Origin: Streptomyces sp. P9-A2
GTDB lineage: Bacteria > Actinomycetota > Actinomycetes > Streptomycetales > Streptomycetaceae
Length of the DNA: 64,000 bases
NCBI RefSeq assembly: GCF_036634175.1
Contig: NZ_JAZIFX010000001.1
Location: 3,658,001 to 3,722,000, forward strand
Direction of reading: 5' to 3'
Shown here: positions 56,437 to 63,803 of the stretch, one piece after another
How the letters are laid out: the number at the start of each line of letters is the position of its first letter
Position numbering within the stretch: position 1 is the stretch's first letter
Made by a program: the position numbers and the translations under genes
The notes under the pieces: model-generated
What the model was told of the DNA's origin: nothing
Database searches by the model: none
What the model saw: the letters and a program-made list of their open reading frames with translations, nothing else

Positions 56437-57074
56437 ACGCTCGTCCACTGAACATCGTCACCGAGTGCCCGAAGTGGTGCACCGAGGACCACAGCGTCCA
56501 GGCCGGGGAGGACCGCGAGCACCACGCCGGCGCGGAGCGGGAACTCCGTCTCCCTGACGGCCGCCTGGTCCTCGAGGCGTCCCTGACGCTGGAGCCGGGT
56601 GCGTCCGCGCCCCAGCTCGTCGTCAGCGGCTCCATCGAGTCGTTCGTCGACGACGTGCAGCTGCTCGGCGCGGCTGAGGCGAAGAGGTTCGACGAGGCGC
56701 TGCAGCGGTTCTCTTCGCACGTGAGCCGGATGACGGCCACGGTCCGTGCCGAACAGCCGCGGCCGCCGAGGGGGCGGCCGAGTAAGAAGCGGCGGACGCT
56801 GCCCGCGAGCATGCAGCACGCCGGACCGGAGACGCGCCTGTACCTCGCGGAGCGGGACGGCCGGCACTGCTTCTACTGTCGAGCCCCGTTCGACAGCCTG
56901 AAGCAGGCGACGACGGACCACTACGTCCCCCGGTCGGTGTGGGCGTGCAACCTGCCCGCGAACCTCGTGCTCGCCTGCGAGCCGTGCAACCGGGCGAAGG
57001 ACAACCGGTTGCCGTGGCCGCTGGTCTGGTTGCTGCTCACCCAGCACCACCAGGCGCCGGCGCTCGCGGCCTGA
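56433..57074 (+). CDS. HNH endonuclease with CPxWC N-terminus
   Basis: A 213-residue protein. Residues 1-95 repeat the CPKWCTEDH-type motif of the gene before it; residues about 125-205 are an HNH nuclease with CFYC, TTDHYVPRSVWACNLPANLVLACEPCNRAKDNR: the zinc-binding CxxC pairs, the catalytic DH and the Asn/His positions. HNH genes in phages and satellites cut DNA for packaging, replication or exclusion. GTG start within the GTGA overlap. Confidence 0.85.
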   Translation: MNARPLNIVTECPKWCTEDHSVQAGEDREHHAGAERELRLPDGRLVLEASLTLEPGASAPQLVVSGSIESFVDDVQLLGAAEAKRFDEALQRFSSHVSRMTATVRAEQPRPPRGRPSKKRRTLPASMQHAGPETRLYLAERDGRHCFYCRAPFDSLKQATTDHYVPRSVWACNLPANLVLACEPCNRAKDNRLPWPLVWLLLTQHHQAPALAA

Positions 57075-57081
57075 CACGAGG

Positions 57082-57153
57082 GAGGGAGGCCCGGCAGGGG
57101 AGGGGGAGACGGCGTTCCAGGCCGTTTCCCCGCTTCCTTGCCGGGCCTCCCTC
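57082..57153. terminator. Bidirectional hairpin after the HNH gene
   Basis: GAGGGAGGCCCGGCA (57082-57096) pairs perfectly with 57139-57153; the loop holds a second small hairpin (ACGGC/GCCGT). It lies between convergent genes. Confidence 0.85.
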
Positions 57154-57234
57154 GCATCCCCGCCCCGGTCTTCCCCCAGCTCATCCCGGGGGAAGCCGGT
57201 CGGGGAGGCCCGCGGGGAGAACTCCCCGCCTCCC

Positions 57235-57438
57235 TCACTGCTCCGTGCGGCACGCCTCCCGCAGCGTCCGCACCAGCGCCCGGCCCGTCCCGCACCCGCG
57301 GACGTCGTCCACGCACTGCTTACACATCTGCGTGTGCTCCAGCAGCGCCCGGTACGCCAGTCCCGCCGGCCCTTCCCGGTAGGTGCCTGCCGCCGCAGAG
57401 TTCGGTGAGCGAGACGACCGCCGACTCGCCGCGTTCAC
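57235..57438 (-). CDS. Small Cys-rich protein, 67 aa
   Basis: A short protein with EHTQMCKQCVDDVRGCGTGRALVRTLREACR, a possible zinc site. No family named. Its GTG overlaps the stop of the upstream small gene by 4 bp, which supports a real gene. Similar small proteins are found in actinobacterial integrative elements. Confidence 0.6.
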   Translation of the reverse strand: MNAASRRSSRSPNSAAAGTYREGPAGLAYRALLEHTQMCKQCVDDVRGCGTGRALVRTLREACRTEQ

Positions 57439-57638
57439 GGCTGGTCCGCGAACGGCACCAGGCCGTGGACGCCGCGGCACGGGGCGCAGGCGAAGTGCGT
57501 GATGCCAGACCCCGAGCCCTGCTCGATGACGTCGATGAGCCGGATGCCGTCGGTGTTGCCCTGGTGCCAGTGGCACCAGCCGAACGCCGTAGGAACGGTC
57601 TCTTCCTCGGTGGTCTCGGTCTGCGTAGGCTCTGCCAT
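57435..57638 (-). CDS. Small protein with CHWHQ/CAPC motifs, 67 aa
   Basis: An acidic N-terminus (MAEPTQTETTEEETVP) is followed by GWCHWHQGNTDGIRLIDVIEQGSGSGITHFACAPCRGVHGL, with Cys and His spaced as for a zinc site. The ATG at 57638 has GGGAGCGAC ahead. Function unknown; it is coupled to the next small gene. Confidence 0.65.
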   Translation of the reverse strand: MAEPTQTETTEEETVPTAFGWCHWHQGNTDGIRLIDVIEQGSGSGITHFACAPCRGVHGLVPFADQP

Positions 57639-57807
57639 GTCGTCGCTCCCTCGTAGCGGTGGCCATACCCCCGGGCCCGTCACGGCCGCGGGGGCTTCTT
57701 CGTGCTGGTCGGACCGTACCGCTACAGTCCACTACAGGGCACCCCATACGGCCACATGGCGCCACCTACGGGTGCCCGTCGCGGGGTGTCGCCCTACGTT
57801 CCGGAGC

Positions 57808-58041
57808 ATGAGCGAGGACCCGTTCGTCTACGTCTACGTGCGCGTTGCCAACGAGGTGGAAGTCGAGATCCGGGCCGGCCGCCTGCCGCACGGTGCGCGC
57901 CTGCCGAACGAGCGGGACATGGGCGCGCAGTACGGCGTAGCCCCGGGCACCGCCCGGCGGGCCGTCCAGGAACTGCGGGAGCGCGGACTGGTCGTCACGC
58001 TGCCCAACAAGGGCACGTTCGTCGTCGCACCCAGTGAGTGA
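57808..58041 (+). CDS. GntR-type HTH regulator
   Basis: A 77-residue protein that is only the winged helix domain of GntR: VANEVEVEIRAGRLPHGARLPNERDMGAQYGVAPGTARRAVQELRERGLVVTLPNKGTFVV. No ligand domain is present. In pSAM2-type elements a GntR protein (KorSA) represses the element. The ATG at 57808 follows GGAGC. It diverges from the two small zinc-type genes. Confidence 0.88.
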   Translation: MSEDPFVYVYVRVANEVEVEIRAGRLPHGARLPNERDMGAQYGVAPGTARRAVQELRERGLVVTLPNKGTFVVAPSE

Positions 58042-58515
58042 GGCAGCGAGCAGGCGCGGCCCCGCCGTATGACCACCTCTAGCAGCGCGACATGACCACC
58101 TCACTGCCTCACTGAACGGCCGTTCCCGCAGGTCAACGCCAGTGACCCAAGTCAGTGAGGTGACCAGTGGAAAGTCACTGCCCACGCACGCCCTCACTGG
58201 TTTCGCCCCGGCCCCCTGGTTTCGGGTCGACCCGAAACCGGTTTCGCCCCCGATGTCGGGGGTGACCTGCGAAGTTTCGGGTTTCGGGGGTCGTCGCAGC
58301 ACCCCCTCTACCCCCTCTACAGCGCAGGCCAGAGGGCACTACCCACCCCGCTACCGGGGTAGAGGGGCCGCTCTACCGGGCGGCAGCAGGAAGGGGGGCC
58401 CGTAGACCCCCCCTTTGTTTTACTGAGCACGCACGCGCGCTGCTGACAGCGCCGGGCCCCCGACGATTCAGTCTGAAGACTGAGACTCCCTATCCCCCGG
58501 GGGCCCGACGCAGGA
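58042..58515. other. Gene-free stretch after the GntR gene
   Basis: No supported gene. It is rich in short repeats: TCACTGCCTCACTG, several copies of (G)TTTCG(G)GT with CCCGAAAC around 58199-58286, and CCCCCTCTACCCCCTCTAC near 58303. Repeats and inverted GTTTCGGG/CCCGAAAC blocks could be a replication or transfer origin, but this is not proven. A CCCCCGGGGG block at 58495-58504 may close a transcript. Confidence 0.5.
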
Positions 58516-58624
58516 TCAGCCGGCCGTCAGGTCGACGGTGGCGAGCGCTCCGGGCCGCTTGAACGCGACACCGATCCGCGCCTCAGCGCGGAACTTCACC
58601 TGGTTCTTCTCGAAGAGTGGGCCT
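58516..58624 (-). pseudogene. Second copy of the capsid gene 3' end
   Basis: On the minus strand it encodes PLFEKNQVKFRAEARIGVAF and on to VDLTAG before a stop, nearly identical to the last 34 residues of the complete capsid gene at 58929-60053 (one Leu/Gln change, one extra Gly). The sequence to its right is unrelated. It is a remnant of another capsid gene or of a recombination. Confidence 0.85.
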
Positions 58625-58892
58625 CCCTGGACAGCCACGTCGGAGGCTTCGGCGGAAGGCGCCGGAACGCCGGCGTCGGGGCCACCTTGCGGCCGCCGGA
58701 GTCCCGTCCTTCACCCCTACCGGTCAGCAACTTCAGCGCTGCAGGCTGTGCGGTGCGCGCCATGCCTACCCCCTGACCTGCGGATTCACTGGTGACGCTG
58801 CGTCATTTCCCCAGTTTCGATTTCACAATTCTGAGCGTGTATGTGCCGAGCTGACAGCGCCGGGCCCCCAGACGATCGCTCCGCAGATCTGA
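58625..58892. other. Stretch between capsid fragment and capsid gene
   Basis: No supported gene. The sequence CTGACAGCGCCGGGCCCCC occurs here (58850-58868) and at 58443-58461, so the duplication that made the capsid fragment also took in the region after its stop. Confidence 0.5.
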
Positions 58893-58922
58893 CCTCCCCT
58901 ACCCCCGGGGGGGCAGGGGAGG
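58893..58922 (-). terminator. Hairpin after the capsid gene
   Basis: CCTCCCCTACCCCC (58893-58906) pairs with 58909-58922 with one mismatch. It lies 6 bp after the capsid stop and should end the long minus-strand transcript of the element. Confidence 0.8.
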
Positions 58923-58928
58923 CCGCGG

Positions 58929-60053
58929 TCAGGCCGTCAGGTCGACGGTGGCGAGCGCCCCGGGCCGCTTGAACGCGACACCGATGCGCGCCTCAGCGCG
59001 GAACTTCACCAGGTTCTTCTCGAACAGGGCTCCGGCCTCGGACCAGTCCATCTTCACGCCCTGCCGGGTGAGCAGGGTGACGGTGGACCAGTCGCCGACG
59101 AGCCCGGTCCCGGCTTCCATACCGGCGTCCAGGACGACGGGCACGCTCCACAGCTGGAGCGGCGCGCGGCCGGACGGTGTGCCGGACAGTTCGGGTTGGT
59201 CCTGCTCGTTGCGCAGTAGCTCGATGGTCTCCCAGTCGTTCGGGTTGAAGACCCACGCGGTCGGCTTCTCTCCGGCGAGCTGCAGCGTGGTGAGCACCTT
59301 CCGCGTCGTGATGAGCGGGTTGGTGACGTAGGCCTGCGAGCGGACGCCGGTGGTGCCGAGCAGTCCGGCGACCGCGGTGCCGTCCTCGGCGGTGCCGCCG
59401 TTGAGGATGACCGAGTGCGCCTCGAGCTGGAGGCCGGCGGTCATCTCGGAGCGGAGGAAGTCCTGGAGGGCGGGCATGTCCGCAAGCCACTGCTTGGGGA
59501 TCTCCTCGGAGAGGTGGGCCAGGGTCATGACCCCCCCGGGGACCCTCTCCAGGGAGTAGGGGGAGGTGGGCTTTTGGGCCCCCCGGGGGACGGTGGCCGC
59601 GTTGTGGGTGCGGGCCGTCTGCCGCATGTAGGTGAAGGCGTCGCCCCCGGTCATCTCCTGACTGCTGATGACCTGGGCGAGCCCGTTGGAGGCGTAGGGC
59701 AGAACGACGGTGCCGATGTCGACGGGCAGCATGACGGAGCCGGAGGTGGGGAGCAGCGCCTTCTGTCCGTGGGTCATGCCGCGCTGGGTGATGGCGTCGG
59801 TGAAGGCGCGGGCCAGGCCGTCGGGCTGTTCGGCCTTCATCTGTCCTGCGTCCCGCTTCCCGGCGTGCTTGGCAGCCAGTTCCTGCGCATCGTCCGCGGC
59901 CTTCACCCTCGCCGCAACATCGTCGGTCTCGGTCTTCAGCTCGTTGATGCGGGTCATCTCGGCCTCGGTGAAGTCCCGGTTCTCTTCCTTCGCCTTGGCG
60001 ACGATGTCCGCCGCTTCCTTCAGCAGTGCCTGGAGCTTCTCGCGCAGCGTCAT
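58929..60053 (-). CDS. HK97-fold phage major capsid protein
   Basis: A 374-residue protein. Residues 1-100 form a charged coiled-coil delta/scaffold domain (LREKLQALLKEAADIVAKAKEENRDFTEAEMTRINELK). Residues about 115-374 are the HK97-type capsid core: LPVDIGTVVLPYASNGLAQVISSQ, YSLERVPGGVMTLAHLSEEIPKQWLADMPALQDFLRSEM, WVFNPNDWETIELLRNE, VVLDAGMEAGTGLVGDW and the end RIGVAFKRPGALATVDLTA. Terminase, portal, protease and tail genes are absent from the window. The ATG at 60053 gives the usual scaffold start. In a satellite it could build its own small capsid or redirect a helper's. Confidence 0.9.
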   Translation of the reverse strand: MTLREKLQALLKEAADIVAKAKEENRDFTEAEMTRINELKTETDDVAARVKAADDAQELAAKHAGKRDAGQMKAEQPDGLARAFTDAITQRGMTHGQKALLPTSGSVMLPVDIGTVVLPYASNGLAQVISSQEMTGGDAFTYMRQTARTHNAATVPRGAQKPTSPYSLERVPGGVMTLAHLSEEIPKQWLADMPALQDFLRSEMTAGLQLEAHSVILNGGTAEDGTAVAGLLGTTGVRSQAYVTNPLITTRKVLTTLQLAGEKPTAWVFNPNDWETIELLRNEQDQPELSGTPSGRAPLQLWSVPVVLDAGMEAGTGLVGDWSTVTLLTRQGVKMDWSEAGALFEKNLVKFRAEARIGVAFKRPGALATVDLTA

Positions 60054-60261
60054 GATGGTCCGTTCTGGCCGCGGCGTGCGGCCTCGGTGTGGAGTGCTGG
60101 TTGTCTCCACCACGGGGCGGCGTTGAGGGCTTCGCGGCGGCCGGCGGAAGCCTGGCAGCGGCGGCCTCACACGACTTCGCGTCGTGGGGCTGGGCCCCCT
60201 GACGGCGGTCTACGCGGGCGCCTCGCAGGCGATGGCGGACCGGCCCGTCAGGGGCTCGTGA

Positions 60262-60543
60262 TCAGTCTCGCACGCCCTGATGGGCGGCTTCAATGAGCGC
60301 GGCCAACTGCTCGCGGGCGGACGGCTGGACGTGCCCACCGGCGGTGGCCTTGTCGCCGATGCGGACCATGTCGGCGACGGTGCCGCACAGGGAGATCAGC
60401 AGCCGGGCGGCCTCGCCGAACGTGACGGTGGCGAGCATGGCTTGCGCCCCGTTGGGGTTGTCGGCCCAGGCGAGGGCGAGGCCTGCGGCGTCGGCGCGGC
60501 CCTGGAGCAACTCGGCTTCCTGCTCGGGGGTCATGTCGTTCAC
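60262..60543 (-). CDS. Small helical element protein, 93 aa
   Basis: A protein with a helical pattern (MTPEQEAELLQGRADAAGLALAWADNPNGAQAMLATVTFGEAARLLISLCGTVADMVRI). No family recognised. Its ATG overlaps the stop of the upstream gene by 4 bp. The 208-bp gap to the capsid gene shows nothing else. Confidence 0.65.
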   Translation of the reverse strand: MNDMTPEQEAELLQGRADAAGLALAWADNPNGAQAMLATVTFGEAARLLISLCGTVADMVRIGDKATAGGHVQPSAREQLAALIEAAHQGVRD

Positions 60544-60791
60544 GGGGTGCCTCCGGGGTGCAGGGGGATGGGGAGCATCTCGGGGCGGCCGGCCTCACCG
60601 CTGCCGTCCGCCGGGAACCAACAGGTGGCGTCCCACTGGTCGACGGTGTCCGCGGGGAGGCTGGCCCAGTCGTCGGGGTCGCCCTCCCAGTGCTCGGTGC
60701 GGTCGGTGTTCGTGGCGACGACGGAACGGCCGTCGTCGTTGATGAACCGCAGGGGCACGCGGCGCCCGCTGCTCGGTGTGCTGTCGTCCAT
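60540..60791 (-). CDS. Small acidic element protein, 83 aa
   Basis: Strand-rich: VPLRFINDDGRSVVATNTDRTEHWEGDPDDWASLPADTVDQWDATCWFP. Function unknown. It lies 17 bp after the zinc-ribbon gene in the same transcript. Confidence 0.65.
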   Translation of the reverse strand: MDDSTPSSGRRVPLRFINDDGRSVVATNTDRTEHWEGDPDDWASLPADTVDQWDATCWFPADGSGEAGRPEMLPIPLHPGGTP

Positions 60792-60808
60792 GGGTGGGTC
60801 CTCTCGTG

Positions 60809-60985
60809 TCAGGCGACGTTGGCGAGGTGCTGGGTTCGGATGGCCCAGACGAGTTCGCAGGACGGGTCGGGGCAGCGGACGAGTTCGACAGGCGTTCCGC
60901 TGACGGTGGCGGTGCCGACGGTGCGGACGTTCCGCGGGCGGCGGCAGCTGGGGCAGTGCACGGCGCGAGCCTTGGTGGTGGGCAT
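60809..60985 (-). CDS. Zinc-ribbon protein, 58 aa
   Basis: A short gene from ATG at 60985 to TGA: MPTTKARAVHCPSCRRPRNV, then TPVELVRCPDPSCELVWAIRTQH. Two Cys pairs (CPSC, CPDPSC) form a zinc ribbon of the kind found beside phage and plasmid replication genes. It starts 9 bp after the RepA-like stop, which itself encodes a C-terminal zinc ribbon. Confidence 0.7.
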   Translation of the reverse strand: MPTTKARAVHCPSCRRPRNVRTVGTATVSGTPVELVRCPDPSCELVWAIRTQHLANVA

Positions 60986-60994
60986 GGGCGACTC

Positions 60995-62332
60995 CTACGC
61001 GGCGTCTCGGGCTCGGTTGAGCGGGTCGAAGCAGGAGGGGCAGGTGGTCTCTCCGTTGGCGGCGTGCAGGGGGTCGAGCGGGTCACCGCACACCGTGCAA
61101 CGCGCCCCACCGTTGGTCACGGTGGGTGACTGGGATTCCGAAGGTGACCCCGAAGGTGACGAAGGTGACGAAGGTTCTGAGCTCGGTTTCGCTGCCATCT
61201 TCGTCACCTTCGAGTCACCTTCGGATTCGTCGGTCACGCTGAGTACCCAGACCCAGCCCTTCCCGAAGCCCGACTTCTGGGACGTCACGCCGACCTTGGA
61301 GCGCGCGCGCTGGATGGTGTGCTTCGCGAAGCCGTCCTTCTCCGCGGCCTTGATGACGTCACCAGCGGACGCCTCCCCGCCGTTGTCCATGAGGTAGTCG
61401 ACGAGCCAGGCTCCGGCCTCATCGCGCTCGCCGCGGTCTGTGTCCTGCCCCTGCGCGAGGATCTCGGAGACGCTGCGGGCCGACTGGCCGGTGAACTCGA
61501 ACCGGCCCACGGACGCGATGCCCTTCTTCGTGGGGACCTCGGTCGTTTCGATGTTGTACGAGAGCGACGGGAGGTCGGAGCGGCCAAGGCTGTTCTTGGA
61601 CTGGCTCATCACCCGACAGTCGTTGTCGTCGTCACGGGCGAACCCGAACACGGCCCGGGGGACGTTCTTGAACGCGCCAGATCCCGTGATGAGTGCGGAC
61701 GGGTCGGTGCCGGCGCCCTTGCCGAAGTGGGCGATGCCGAGCAGTACGGCCCCGGTGCGGTCGGCCATGCTGGCGAGCGGGTCCAGGGCGGTGCGCACGT
61801 CCCGTTCACGGTGGGTGTCGATGCCCTTGCCGATGCACGACATGAGCGGGTCGAGGACGACCAGGGCGACGTCATGCTCCGCGATGGCCTTCTCCATCAG
61901 GCTGTTGTCCTGCGGCAGGCTCAACGTCGTCTCGCCGTACTCGGCTTCGACCGCTTCGACGCGGTACACGAGGTCGAGGTCCGCGCCGGCCCCGATGAGC
62001 CGGGGCACGATGGTCTGCTTCCACGAGTCCTCGATGGCCACGTAGAAGACGGCGCGCGGGCGGCCGTGGAAGTTGCCGGGCAAGGCCCCGCGGGTGATCT
62101 GCGCGGCCATCCACATGCCGAACGACGACTTGCCGGTGCCCTCGCGTCCAGCGGCGACGGACAGGGCGCCGGCGGGGATGCGGCCCTCGCCCTCGTCGAG
62201 CCACGCCCACACCACAGGCTCCGGCTCGATGTCCGAGGCGCGGGTGATCCGCAGGGTTCGGGCAGGCTGCGGCTCGTCCAGCGTGATCCCCGCATTGCGC
62301 AAGATCTCCTCGGCCTGGTCGTGCTCGTTCAA
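60995..62332 (-). CDS. RepA-like AAA/RecA-fold ATPase
   Basis: A 445-residue replication ATPase. Walker A is SVAAGREGTGKSSFGMWMA near residue 65, Walker B is VALVVLDPLMSCIG near residue 160, followed by GAVLLGIAHFGKG. This is the RepA/RSF1010-type hexameric helicase fold used with prim-pol proteins in mobile elements. Residues about 320-365 look like a winged helix, then a Ser/Pro linker and a C-terminal zinc ribbon (CTVCGDPLD...CPSC). Its ATG overlaps the prim-pol stop by 4 bp. Confidence 0.87.
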   Translation of the reverse strand: MNEHDQAEEILRNAGITLDEPQPARTLRITRASDIEPEPVVWAWLDEGEGRIPAGALSVAAGREGTGKSSFGMWMAAQITRGALPGNFHGRPRAVFYVAIEDSWKQTIVPRLIGAGADLDLVYRVEAVEAEYGETTLSLPQDNSLMEKAIAEHDVALVVLDPLMSCIGKGIDTHRERDVRTALDPLASMADRTGAVLLGIAHFGKGAGTDPSALITGSGAFKNVPRAVFGFARDDDNDCRVMSQSKNSLGRSDLPSLSYNIETTEVPTKKGIASVGRFEFTGQSARSVSEILAQGQDTDRGERDEAGAWLVDYLMDNGGEASAGDVIKAAEKDGFAKHTIQRARSKVGVTSQKSGFGKGWVWVLSVTDESEGDSKVTKMAAKPSSEPSSPSSPSGSPSESQSPTVTNGGARCTVCGDPLDPLHAANGETTCPSCFDPLNRARDAA

Positions 62333-63186
62333 AGGGTGCCTCCGGCCGATCGGTAGGCGGAGGCGATCGTCGTGCGCGCCTCCGCCTCAGTGAGTCCTGC
62401 ATGGGTGGCCGCGTCGACCAGAGCACCGGCGACCGCGCGCACGTCGAGCTGCGCTTTACTGGCCTGCTCGAACGCGCGGCAGGCCGCCCAGTACAGGCAG
62501 CTGTTGCGGTTGCCCTGACGGGCGTTGAGGACGGAGCGCACCAGGCCGACGAGGGCGCCGCCGCCCTCGCGGGGCGGGGCGCCGGCGGGCCGCGGTACGG
62601 GCGGTGCGGCCGGTGCTTGTATGGCGGTGAGTAGCCAGGCGGGGGCGGGCACGGGCGGCTGCTCGGGGTCGACGAGTTCGTAAATCACGCCGGTGGCGTG
62701 GACGGAGCCGGGGCCGATGACGTACCCGCGCGGGCCGCGCACGTCCCCATCGAACTTGCCGCGCAGTGCACCGAGCCCGTTGCCGAGCTGGAGACTGCCG
62801 GGCGACCAGTAGTAGTCGTGGTGCCCCTTTGCCGTGGTGACGCGCATCGTCGGCGTGTGCCGGTAGCCGAAGGCGCCGGCGGCGTCCTCGAGGGCTCCCG
62901 GCCGGTCGCTGTCGACGACCAGGAGTCGGGCGCCGTCCGGGCCGTCGACTCCGCCGATGGCCACGCCGACGTTGCGCAGCTGCTCGCCGAAGGTGCGGCG
63001 CACCTGGTCCTCGTCGAGGGTGTGCGCGCGGGTGAAGGGCACGCACGGGTGCTTGCCCCGGTCCGTGCAGACGGCGGGGTCGTGGCCCTGCCCGATGCCC
63101 GCGCACCGCTCAAGGCCGGGGTGGTCGGTGGAGAAGACGGCGAAGCCGTGGCGGACGAGCCACAGGGCGCCGTCGAGCGGGGTCAC
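62329..63186 (-). CDS. Bifunctional DNA primase/polymerase
   Basis: A 285-residue prim-pol. The N-terminal catalytic domain has GFAVFSTDHPG, a zinc-type stretch with CAGIGQGHDPAVCTDRGKHPC, LLVVDSDRPGALE with the metal Asp pair, and YYWSPGSLQLGNGLGALRGKFDGDVRGPRGYVIGPGS. The C-terminal part (NSCLYWAACRAFEQ) resembles the PriCT helical domain. It primes and probably copies the element for replication together with the RepA-like ATPase. GTG start in a GTGA overlap. Confidence 0.9.
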   Translation of the reverse strand: MTPLDGALWLVRHGFAVFSTDHPGLERCAGIGQGHDPAVCTDRGKHPCVPFTRAHTLDEDQVRRTFGEQLRNVGVAIGGVDGPDGARLLVVDSDRPGALEDAAGAFGYRHTPTMRVTTAKGHHDYYWSPGSLQLGNGLGALRGKFDGDVRGPRGYVIGPGSVHATGVIYELVDPEQPPVPAPAWLLTAIQAPAAPPVPRPAGAPPREGGGALVGLVRSVLNARQGNRNSCLYWAACRAFEQASKAQLDVRAVAGALVDAATHAGLTEAEARTTIASAYRSAGGTL

Positions 63187-63482
63187 CGGGTCTCCTCGGT
63201 GGGCTTCAGCCAGTAGCCGCCGCCGGGGGCGGTGGTGCAGTGGGAGGTGCGGTGCCCGTAGAACGGCTCGTCGCCGGATCCGCCGCCGTGGGTGTGCGAC
63301 CGCCGGCAGAACGGGCACCTGCGGATGACGAGCAGCCACACGTGTCCGCCGCCGATGGTGCGGGTCCTCTTGGGGCGGCACAGTGCGACGGGGTCCGGTA
63401 CGGTGTCGGAAGACCCGGTCATCAGCTGGTCTTCCTCGTTCGCCCCCGTTGCTGCGGGGGCGTTCGTCTTTTCGGTCGTCAT
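63183..63482 (-). CDS. Small Cys/His-rich element protein, 99 aa
   Basis: The first 45 residues are low-complexity; then VWLLVIRRCPFCRRSHTHGGGSGDEPFYGHRTSHCTTAPGGGYWL with CPFC and spaced His/Cys, a likely zinc site. It overlaps both neighbours by 4 bp, between the excisionase-like and prim-pol genes. Function unknown. Confidence 0.7.
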   Translation of the reverse strand: MTTEKTNAPAATGANEEDQLMTGSSDTVPDPVALCRPKRTRTIGGGHVWLLVIRRCPFCRRSHTHGGGSGDEPFYGHRTSHCTTAPGGGYWLKPTEETR

Positions 63483-63676
63483 GCCGCGGCCCCGCACTCC
63501 CGCGCCGTCAGCCACGCGTCGACGTCCGCGCGCCGGTAGCGGACGCGAGCGGTGCGCCCGTCCCCGAGCTTGGTGTAGCGGGGGCCCACCCCCGACCAAC
63601 GCCAGTTCGCCAGCGTCCGGGTGCTCACCCCCAGTTCCTCTGCCAGCTGTCGCGGCGACAGCCTCACTTCCGCCAT
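63479..63676 (-). CDS. Excisionase-like HTH_17 protein
   Basis: A 65-residue winged-helix protein: VRLSPRQLAEELGVSTRTLANWRWSGVGPRYTKLGDGRTARVRYRRADVDAWL. This is the excisionase/MerR-like form used by actinobacterial integrative elements as Xis or replication-module activator. The ATG at 63676 is the first gene of the minus-strand operon, facing the XRE gene across a control region. Confidence 0.85.
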   Translation of the reverse strand: MAEVRLSPRQLAEELGVSTRTLANWRWSGVGPRYTKLGDGRTARVRYRRADVDAWLTARECGAAA

Positions 63677-63700
63677 GCAAGCCCACCCCTTAGATGCACG

Positions 63701-63719
63701 ACGCATCATCATGATGCGT
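63701..63719. promoter_or_regulatory. Perfect 9-1-9 operator in the element switch region
   Basis: ACGCATCAT-C-ATGATGCGT is a perfect palindrome 25 bp upstream of the excisionase-like gene. It is the likely binding site for the XRE repressor encoded next to it. Confidence 0.75.
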
Positions 63720-63774
63720 GAACGATCAAGAGTGACGATACATGTGTAACGCGAGACATCCAAGGGGTTGCGTT

Positions 63775-63791
63775 CACATCATTTTGATGCG
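63775..63791. promoter_or_regulatory. Second, weaker operator next to the XRE start
   Basis: CACATCA-TTT-TGATGCG has half-sites like the palindrome at 63701 with wider spacing. It lies 13 bp before the XRE GTG, so binding here would give autoregulation. Two operators between divergent genes is the typical phage-switch layout. Confidence 0.6.
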
Positions 63792-63803
63792 ACGGTTTCT
63801 TTC

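Noticed and set aside
58617..58892. Open frame with CRLCGARHAYPLTC between the capsid copies
   Set aside because: Cys spacing is suggestive, but there is no ribosome site, no coupling and the composition is that of random GC-rich DNA.
58929..60053. Encapsulin rather than phage capsid
   Set aside because: It has the long coiled-coil scaffold N-terminus of phage capsids, no cargo gene beside it, and lies with prim-pol and Xis-like genes.
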